Shown: positions 12,143 through 22,562 of the stretch, piece after piece
Layout of the letters: every line of letters begins with the position of its first letter
Position numbering within the stretch: position 1 is the stretch's first letter
Assembly: GCA_034766995.1 (NCBI GenBank)
Contig: CM068313.1
Span: 5,834,461 to 5,898,460, forward strand
Length of the DNA: 64,000 bases
Direction: 5' to 3'
Origin: Acanthacorydalis orientalis
Lineage: Eukaryota > Arthropoda > Insecta > Megaloptera > Corydalidae
The notes under the pieces: generated by a model
Told to the model about the DNA's origin: nothing
The model's database searches: none
The model's input: only the letters and a program-made list of their open reading frames with translations
Position numbers and translations under genes: made by a program

Positions 12143-15100
12143 GCATAAAAATACGGATCATAAAATACCTTGCAACATTTTCTTCTTCAGCTATGAGAGA
12201 TACCAAAAGTTGATTTGCCACATTCTTAAAACTTTTTCAAAATGTATTTATTTTTCTATTAATGATAAAAATGTATAATTTCTTAGAAATCTGTGATCAT
12301 CACATGCGTTTGTGTAAATATATTCTAGTTTCAATACTTTAATAATTATTTGATTTCAGTACTTCAATTTACAAATAAATTAAAGGTAAAGGTATTGTTT
12401 TTCTTAGTGAAATAAAATATATTATATATTGGAATTTTGGATCTGTAAAATATTTTTTAATGGATTTTTGTTTTAATCAGAAGGTAAGATTGTCTTAAAT
12501 ATCTTTTTACTGCTAACAAGTTTCAAATTAAGTGAATACTGTTTCCAGTCTTAAGAGAGAAATCGAAATGAGGGTTGTCTATTTTTAAATTTTTTGAATA
12601 TAAACAAGTAAGACTAATTGTGCATGGGTTTTAATTTTAGTCAGTCATGGTTTATTTTTTTATATGGTCGGCATGGATGTTGTGGTAGATCAAAGAGTCA
12701 AATCTCTGGTTATAAAAAATATTTATTTCAGATATATTCATCGTTTGATCTTCTTTTGCATACATTCGTCGATTTGGAATCATAAACAGTATTTATGCTT
12801 CTTTAATTTGTAAAACTGTTGAAAGTTCAATGGGTTCAATCAGAATTTTATAGACAATGATGAAGAATTTTTCAGTCTCATATATTCAGGTGTTTATAGT
12901 TATTTGAATAGATATTATTGTTCATTATTAGAACTCCTTTTGAGGATCTTGGAAATATTTTCTACCAAAATCTTGTTTACAGTCTGGTTAGTGTGGTTTG
13001 ATAATGAGTTACATTGATCTTGGTACCAAAAATAGTGAAATTCATCAAAAGAGATGCATATATGCCTGAAAAGACAATCCTAATTTCTTTTTAAGATGTT
13101 TGCCGTTTTCGTTTATTTTCACAGTGAATTTTGGGTGCTGTCAGATCTTTATTCTTTTTTTTTCACGAATATAAATTAATGTCCCTGCTATTCTTTGTTA
13201 TAACAGGAGGTTAAGTTATAGTAATGTTGGTAGAAAACATCTTTTTATTATCGAAACTTTAACTGTCATATTTTTACTATGATAATATGATGACAATATT
13301 GAAAAATAGGTTCAATCTATGCCTACATAAAAATGGTATGTAACTTTTTGAAATTTGTTTATATTCGATATTAAAAAAATGAATCTCATTGCCTGAATTT
13401 CCTTCATATTTTCCAAACAAAATATTTTGTTAGTGGGTTTGGTTACAGTTTAATGAAGAAAAGAGGTTTGTGTACCTTATCGTTCTGAAAATGATTGAAA
13501 TACACAAAATCAACAATCCAACTGATCAATAATGATATATTAAAAATGTTGTGGGACGAAAAATCAATTCATTTGTGAAAGTCAATCAATATTATTTTAA
13601 AATTTTCCTTTATTAATTTTTCATTAGAAATATTTCTTCTCTAATAAAAAAATACTGAATAGATTTTTCAGTATAGCAGATATTAATAAATTAGTAATAT
13701 TCTTATATTTGTGATAGTATATTAATTGTATTACAGTTAATAAAAATTGTATGTATGTTTATTTTGATTTCGGAAATGAAAATGATGTATTGCAAAAAAT
13801 ATACAAAACAGTAACAAACATGTGTTTTTTTATGTAGACAAATTTATTACATTCAGTGATTATTTTTTATATTGTTTTAATATATATTTATGTTAGATTA
13901 ATAAATAGTAAAAATGAATTTAGTGTTTATTTTTTTTAAATTTAATACAAGAAATATTGTATTGTATTGATTATTACTTTTTAGTTAGTGTATCATTAAA
14001 TTGAAAATATGGTTATGTTTACCATTCACGAATGAAATTATAAAATCGAATGTTTAATTTATTGAAATCTTGACAGTACTCTAGTATAAATCAAATGAAA
14101 TGATTTATTGCTGATATAATTATAAACAGAGATCAATGTCCTGTTGAAAATAATCATTTTAGAATCCAGTTCAACAAGGCTTTCTGTATGTTCGAATCGT
14201 TTCAGAAAATAATTACAAAATAATTTTCCAGTTCACAGCCTCCACTTTCACAGACTTGTATATTTTTCATACGAGCACGTCTGATTCCGACGCTTTGCAA
14301 TTTGTAATTGTCGAAAGGAGCAACAAAACAACGTTGACTGGTAAACGCGTTCCACTAACGATATAATAAAAAATAATCAACTTGCCGCGCGTGTCATAAA
14401 AATATGTTATTAGCTCGGTAACGAGCGATGCCTGTACGATATGATTAATTATCTTTAACGGATAAAACGACACTATCGTTTCAGTCGGAAGTGATCATCT
14501 CCGGTATCCCGATCCGCGCGATTTCCGGTTAGCGATCGTCGAAGAGCCGGCTGGTGTGAGGTTACGCGTCGGTTTCCTGTCCCCGACGCTCAACAAGGGC
14601 GGCGATGTTGAAGTTCACCTGGTACTTGCGATCGGCTTTGACGGTTGGCCCGAGGGATCTGATTTTCCTGGAAGGATTGAACTGTTCCATTCCGATGCGT
14701 TGATGTATTACCAAGCAGCAAAAACAGTAAGTTGATCCGATCGATTTGAACGAGTTCTCGGAATGTGGGGGATTATGTTATTCCTTTTGAAAACAAATAG
14801 AATTATCGTCGGTTGTCAATTTCGTTTACATGTAATATATATCTGTAACGAATCTGTTCTGATTTCATCTGACAGTAATTTAAATCACAATGTTTTTTCG
14901 TTCATAATTTATTTGAATTTCTTACTGTTTATTCTTTCTTTTTTATTTATAACTTGTATTGCAAAATTTATAAAATAATTATAAACTAAATAATCTACAA
15001 ACTATGTACTAATATATATATATATATTTAAGTCTCTTTTTATGCGGTTGATACGTTCCACAGAAAACCGTATATAAAAAAATCGCACAAAAAGGACATA

Positions 15101-16168
15101 GCACTATAAAAAAATAGGGATCGAACCATAATTTTCTAAAACTGCATAAAACTAAAGCAATGAGTTAAAATATACCCAAAATCGCATAAAAAGTTTATAA
15201 AAATTCAGGAAAATAAAAATGCCTAAAAATTCTTTCGAAAATCTGAAAGAAATTGATATAAAACTTGATACAAGTTTGTTTTAAAGTTTATTGAAAAATA
15301 ACAATTTTTTTTAAATTTTTTCATAAAAATTATCTTTACTATCTGACAATGTTCGGTACCATTTGCGAACTGGTGTGAAATCACTTTCATTACTAGAAGA
15401 GATAGCCAGTGTATCCGATCTGCATGGTAAAGACAATGGATCTTCACAAGCAGAATTAGCGTAAAATTCACCCTCGTTCTGTGTTGATTTCTTTTTCTCT
15501 GACAGTGTAATTAGTGATTAAATTTTGCGATGATGATTTTACCAATTTTTTATGCAGTTCGCGGTATCCAGGCATAAAATTCTTCAGCTCACGCTGAAAT
15601 GTGAAGGCTCGTTCGGAATTTGTGTTATGAACAAGAAAATGATTCTCCAATTTATTGCAAAGTTGAAGATCTTCTCGAATTATATTTGCATTGAAGGAGG
15701 ATAGACTTTCTTCAGTTTCACTATCGTTTTCTCGATCTTCGACGATATCTAAAGTTACACCGATAATATCATCGTCACTTAAGGCATTATCCACAAGCAA
15801 TTCTTCGACATTATTTTGGCTAAAGGTATCAAAATCTTCTCCACCAATTTCATGTGCCAAAGTAATGATTTCACCTGATAATGTCGATGTTTGAATGGTT
15901 GCAATGTTTACAACACATCCAGGGCAAGCTGCTTTCCAGCAGGCATTTAAAGTTTGTGGTCTTATTTCAGCGATAGCAGATACAACAGAACTTAAATAGT
16001 TCAAAATAGGAAATTTTAAATAATATAATTTAAATTTTAAAAAAATATAATAATTTAAATGTGGCTTATATATTTATAAACAACGGGGAAACTCTGAATT
16101 TGCATGAAATATGCATCGCAAAACTTCAAAACCGCATTAAAAAGATACGGATAAAAACAGACTCGTCT

Positions 16169-16222
<54 letters not shown>

Positions 16223-19200
16223 GTATAAAACTGTAATCTACAAAATCCTATTTTGTTGCAGGGAATGTACGCTGTTGCGGTAGCTCCGAGTCCTCTTTTA
16301 AAATGTGAGAACCGTTCTTCGATATGGAAGATCTCGTTACCGGCGTCGGCGTCGATAATACGTTCCCATTATGGTCCTACAAGCGTTTCAAACAAAATTA
16401 TATGCGTTCTGAACAACATCGTCCAGAAACTGTACAGATTTCACGGTCAGGTAAATCGAAATATATATCATGTTTATGTGGTTCGCGTTACGTCCACTCT
16501 ATCTAATGGCATAAAAGACGAACACACATGTATTATAACGTCATACACATGTGTGCGTGTGTACGTTTTTTCACTCCTCTGAATTTGTTGTTAATTGAGT
16601 CTCGCATTAAGACATCATACAGATCAGGGACAGCCGGAATAGTTAGATGTTGACATATGCGATGTTGACAGTGCGTGTTTACTGATGGATTGTTTTGATA
16701 TCATGAATATGTAGTTAAGTCGGATAGTTTTACTGATTAATGTAGAGGAACCTTGTGCTTCCAAGCGTGATATATTTATTTTGAATAATAGATGCAGTTA
16801 TGTATCAATCATTGGTTTTATATCAAGCTTGTTGCATGTATATTTACTGATAATAATTATACACATGAATAATATTTCCTAGAAAAGCATTTCAGTGAAT
16901 TAAACAATGTTTCAGTTCTAAGAAATCATTAATGATTATTTAAAAAAACAAAATTGGGAATGGACAAGGCATTAATTGTTATCTTGAATTCTTTTACAAA
17001 CTAATTAAAATTGAATTAAACTTCTAGGATACATTTGAATTTGCATGATTTTATGTAGATTTTTAAAAATATTATGAAGCAAGATTTATTTAATCATTAG
17101 TCAAAATTAGTCTTTTACTCTCTCACAAAATAAAAAATAATTTTCTGATTAGAAATATTCAATATTTGATTACTGATCATTTTTGATATGTCTGTTCAGT
17201 CTTCTTCAGATCTCTAAGGTACAAATAATGTAAATTTTTGTGTATTATGTGGCTTAAAAGGTGTCAAAGCTTTCAAAATATATATGAAAAATAATCAAAA
17301 TAATTAATAGTCAAGTATTGACTGTTTTTGATCAGAAATAAATCTTTGGTTTTTGTTTTCTGTGACTGGGTTCGACTTACACATTTTTTTAAAAAGGTTT
17401 GAATTTTGATTTAAGATTTGTGGTGTATAAATAAATAATTATTGATTTTATGAAGGGGTTTCTATATTTATTTCACAATAATTGATAAAACTGTTAAGAA
17501 AAAAGATTCGAAAGGAATAATTAATCATGAATTTAATATTTTTTTAAGAAAAAAACTAATATTTAAACCTAAATATTGATACAAAATTGAATAACTTTGA
17601 AAAATCGATTTTTTTGCATTTTCTAAAAGTTTAATGTCTTAAAAATATATTATGAAAATTTTATATTGATATCTGTAGAATTATAAATGGGCCTGGAATC
17701 GACGACTAGAAGTAAAGCTAAAAATCATTAACTTAAATAATTATAGCAGAATCATACTTGTAAATTTAAACGCGTTTCTCTCGAAACACTGTTTTCGAAG
17801 ACAGTGTCTCGTATATTTCCAGAACCGATCGATGGATTCTTTTGAAATTTTCAAAAAATACCCTTAGAAACATTATTAATCTAATGATGTTTTTATTTTT
17901 TTTAAAATGTAATATTTACTTAAAAACGGTGACATTTTTCATGCTTAAGTTTTGCTCGGTGCCATTTTTTTTAAATAAAAATTTTTGAAATCGGCGAACG
18001 CTGATCTATTACATTTGTAACTAATTTTAAAACCCTGTTTAATTTTTCAATTTCGAATTGTCGGTTCCATCTGGACAATGATCAAAACCGAACTTTTTAA
18101 AAAACGCCATCCTTTGTTGGAGGAGATATCTCTTTGTTTTTTAAAATTTTTGAATGTTTTTTTCGACAAAATGCTTTCAATAAATGTACCTTTCATTTAA
18201 AAAAATCGTTTCATTATCACTTATATTTTTATAGAAAACTAACTCCAAATTTAAACCTTCTGTTCATGTGTCTAGGTGGGTGTAGCTCCTTAAGTAACCT
18301 ATTATTTTTTATAATAGGTAGTCTTAGATTGTCGGAAAGAAATATATTGAAGTAAAAATTATTAATACAATATTTAAAAAATGAAATGAGTTACAAGAAA
18401 GTAATTTTTATTTTTACTAAAAATATAAAAAATGTGGTCGATTCGAATTACAATCATAACATTTTTATTCATCAGAATAAACGTTATTACAGTTTGTCAA
18501 GAAAATATTTTTACCTTTGAGAATATTTTATTTGTTCAGTGTTCTCTGTTTTCTTTTTTAATATTTATATCATGTTTTATTCTTCTTATAATTAATACGA
18601 AAACATATTTTTGTAAGAAAAATACGCACAGATGATTTTGACACTTGGTAAAATCTCGAGTTATTTATAAATAATTATTACAAGGAAAATGTCGACATTC
18701 AAGTATGAACATTGTTAATACTCGAATAATAATTTATGCTCTAAAAAATTGTCAGTTTTAATTAACTACGTCGGTTGAGAAGACTTTTTTTTATTATAAA
18801 GTAGAGTAAATTTATATTATTAAAAAATGTTTAATATTTTTAAAGGTAAAGCTTATATTATATTATGATTAATTTTCCAAATTATTTATGTTCAGTAGGA
18901 AATATTTCTGAAATATTATTAAATTTCTATTTAGATATCTAATGGTGTTATTAATAATTTAAGATTTTACTAAATGAATTCTATTTACTATTTCTAGGAG
19001 AATGTGAAACTAGTCAATGCGAACGTTCTTCTTACTCTGCTCTGGCTCGAACTGGAAAAATGTTTTCTTAACATCTCAAGCATTCAATTAATCTGGACAC
19101 CTGAAATGCTTTCGTACCACGTTTTAAAAATCCTCGACAGGTTGCTTATAGCGTTAAAGAGTAAATTCCAACGTTCGTATTTCTTCTCGCTGCAAAATAT

Positions 19201-20290
19201 TTTTCTCTCTGCGAGCGATTTCTGCGATACAGATTTTAAATCAGATACCGAGAAAATACGGTCGTATCTGGAACACATCTACGAGGAATCACGACACGTA
19301 CAGCGATTCGACAACGATAAGATCGTTATGGACCGTGTGCAAACCATTCTTGTACATAAATGGGTCAACGTGATTGCAGATTTATCTCCACCTACTATCA
19401 ATAGATCGAGAAGATTGAGTTTCACCGAAGACGATGGATGTTATACGACAGCTGCTTCGACGCAGTTCACTAAGAGGCAGCTGGAATATTTTAAAATACT
19501 TTTCAAGGAGATTTTAGAGCATAGAGAGATCGTTACCGGTAACCCTTTTCTTTTCTTAGATAACGGACAGCTTCTTTTTCTAATCAATTTTATATTAGAC
19601 CACGCGTTGAGAATTCATCAAAAGATTGATACGTTGAAATCGAAGAAATTGAAAAAAGACGCTCACTCGAGTGCGACGAAAGTGAAAATACGATTCGAAA
19701 ATGCGAAACAATGTGTATTCGATGCGATACGTAAAGAGCTCCGATCGACTAAAATCGATTTCAGGAATGAATCACTGCTAGTTGGACACGTTTTCAAATG
19801 GCTGTACCGTGTACTCGACGAAGATAAACGATTACTGGCGCCCATACTACGCCCGTACCTACACAGACTGTTCGTTTCCTCGTACGAGAATTCCTGGCAT
19901 CTGGATTCTTGGAAAGTGCGCGAATCGACTGACGAAATATCGACACTCAGAACGTTCTGTAAGTTAATTAATACGAAATGTGTGAAGCCGCTGGTGGGTG
20001 TTGTCGATGCTGCGAACAAGGGATGGTACTGGGGTCAGGATATGTTAGAAATCGTCCAGAAGTACGGCCTTATCAATATTGTGCTGTTGCCGGCGTACGG
20101 GACGTGCGAGTGGCATAGTCTTGAAATGGCGTCGAGTAGGAATAGCGGGTTGTTTACGTTACGGGCAGCGTTCATGAGGAATGCAGAAGGGACGTTGAGG
20201 AATACGCAAAATAAATGGATGGCCGTTTCGACTTTACCGACCAAGTGGGCTTCATTGTGCGAAAACTCAGGTACAAATTGATATCGTAAT

Positions 20291-20341
<51 letters not shown>

Positions 20342-21472
20342 GATATATAGATAGATAGATAGATGAACAAACAAACACGTGTGTGTATATTCTATATATA
20401 AATCAGTAGCGTGTAACAAAAAAATATATTTAGTAAGAAGTATAGAAAAATATTTCTTATATTTTATTTACTATATGATCAAATATTTGTTCGTGTAATA
20501 AATTAATTGTATATTAAAAATAATCATAAAAGCAAGGATTGTGGGTGAAAATTTGTCTATATTAAGATTTGATATTTGTCAGTAATATATTTTTATTTAT
20601 AACGAATGATTTTCTTTGATAAATGGTTTGATTTTTTTGCACTATTCATTAATATTTATATTATTTTTGAATAAAAAATACTTGCTCAGGATTTACAACT
20701 ATTCGTTGTAGGAGTATTAGATTTAAATATGGAGCATATGATGTATTTCGCTTAAAATGAACTCTAATGCGATAAATTATGTAATATTTAATATTTTACT
20801 GCGTTATTTTTGTTAGAAATATATACATTCTTTTATTTGGTTTTATTTGAATATTTCATTTCATAAACATTTTTTTTAAAATATTTTATATACTTATTTA
20901 CCCATTTGCCAACATCTACATTTCTTTTTTCATTATGTTAATCTTCCCTTAGGTGTTTGAACATCTTGAATACAGTTTCTAATTGATTTTTTATTTTAAA
21001 TGTATTAAATTTGGCTTAATATTGGACATAATTTTGTATTTAATATCTCCAAGAAAAAAAATGGTATATTCAGGATTGTAGTTCTTAAGAGAGATTTTTC
21101 ATTTATTAAGTCTACAAATTAATTCGGTGTCTTTTATAGAAAAATGGAATACATTTCAATCCTCACAATATTTCCCATTATTTTGTATAACTTTATTCCA
21201 CCTGTCGGATAACTGACGAATTCTTTCTCGAAAAACAATGGTGGATTTAAGTGGTAATAGATTTTTGGACTTCTTCCACTGTTTTAGCATTTTTTCAAGC
21301 TTGATGCGTCACAGCACATTCCTTTAAGGCTACGAAAAACATTCCAGTAATTTTCATAATATTTAGAATAAGGAATTAATAATAGAATTTTTTTCTTTTG
21401 AGTCCAATTTGAAATTGTATGGCTATAAATATAAATACCGTTTCTCTCTCTCTCTCTTTATATATATATACA

Positions 21473-21520
<48 letters not shown>

Positions 21521-22032
21521 GATTAATAATTAGTGATTATCGAAATCGATGTATCATTCAATTCGACATTTCCCAAATAAATAAATTTTTCTTTGAATAA
21601 AAGTTTGTGATGTCTCACGAATCCATTGGCAACGAGAACATTTCACTTGAGTTGAACACAAATTGTACAAGTGATTAATGTCGTCAACGCTAAGAATTTT
21701 ATCTCGAATTATCTATGTATTTCATTCAGAGGGCACTGTCCGTCCGGAGGAAATGCGTCGACTCAGCCATTCGGAAATACGGAAGACCACGCCGATGACG
21801 AGAACGTGTATGGTGAGGAGGAGGTACGGCGTGCATAGGGGTCTTGGCGATTTGATGGAAGCGTTGGTGAACTTAAATAAGTTTTCAGTGAGTTGTCATA
21901 CGTTTTGATGTATGTCTAGATATTATATATTTTGTCATAGTATCTCAGAGCGAATATGGGTTACGAACTTTGTACGAAGTTTGAAATATACATATGAATA
22001 GGCACTCGATATGCATATATAGGTATACATAC

Positions 22033-22089
<57 letters not shown>

Positions 22090-22515
22090 ATAAAATATGT
22101 AAGATATGTAACAATTTTTGTTGAAGTAAATTTCATATTGAATACAGTGAATAAAAATCAACTTAATCTATTGTTTATTTTAAAATAAGCTTTCAAGTTT
22201 ATAAATGAATTTGTCACTTGGCCACAATTACAAACAAATTATCATCATATATGTTTTTATAACCAATTTTTAAATTCTTTGAATCAGATTTTTTTTAACG
22301 TTTACTTGTGCGTATTTCGATGCCAAACACCACCTTCTTAATGCTTTAATTTAAAAAAAATCTCTGAAATGAATGTGTTGATGCGTATTTTGTAGCCTGC
22401 TGGACCAAGTGTATATCCCTTAATTGAAATTATGCTGAGAAATAAGATAAATAGAGATTTTCCAAAAAATTATATTTAACTTGCTCTTTTACCGTACTTA
22501 TCAAACGACCCACGT

Positions 22516-22562
<47 letters not shown>

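Noticed and set aside
12481..12483. Possible 3-nt microexon (AAG between CAG and GTAAGA)
   Set aside because: A 3-nt exon would not repair the phase conflict of the 59-nt cassette, and such short matches are expected by chance.
19663..20019. Minus-strand frame of 118 codons
   Set aside because: Antisense to the 1.27-kb + strand exon, whose splice sites and domain resemblance decide the strand.
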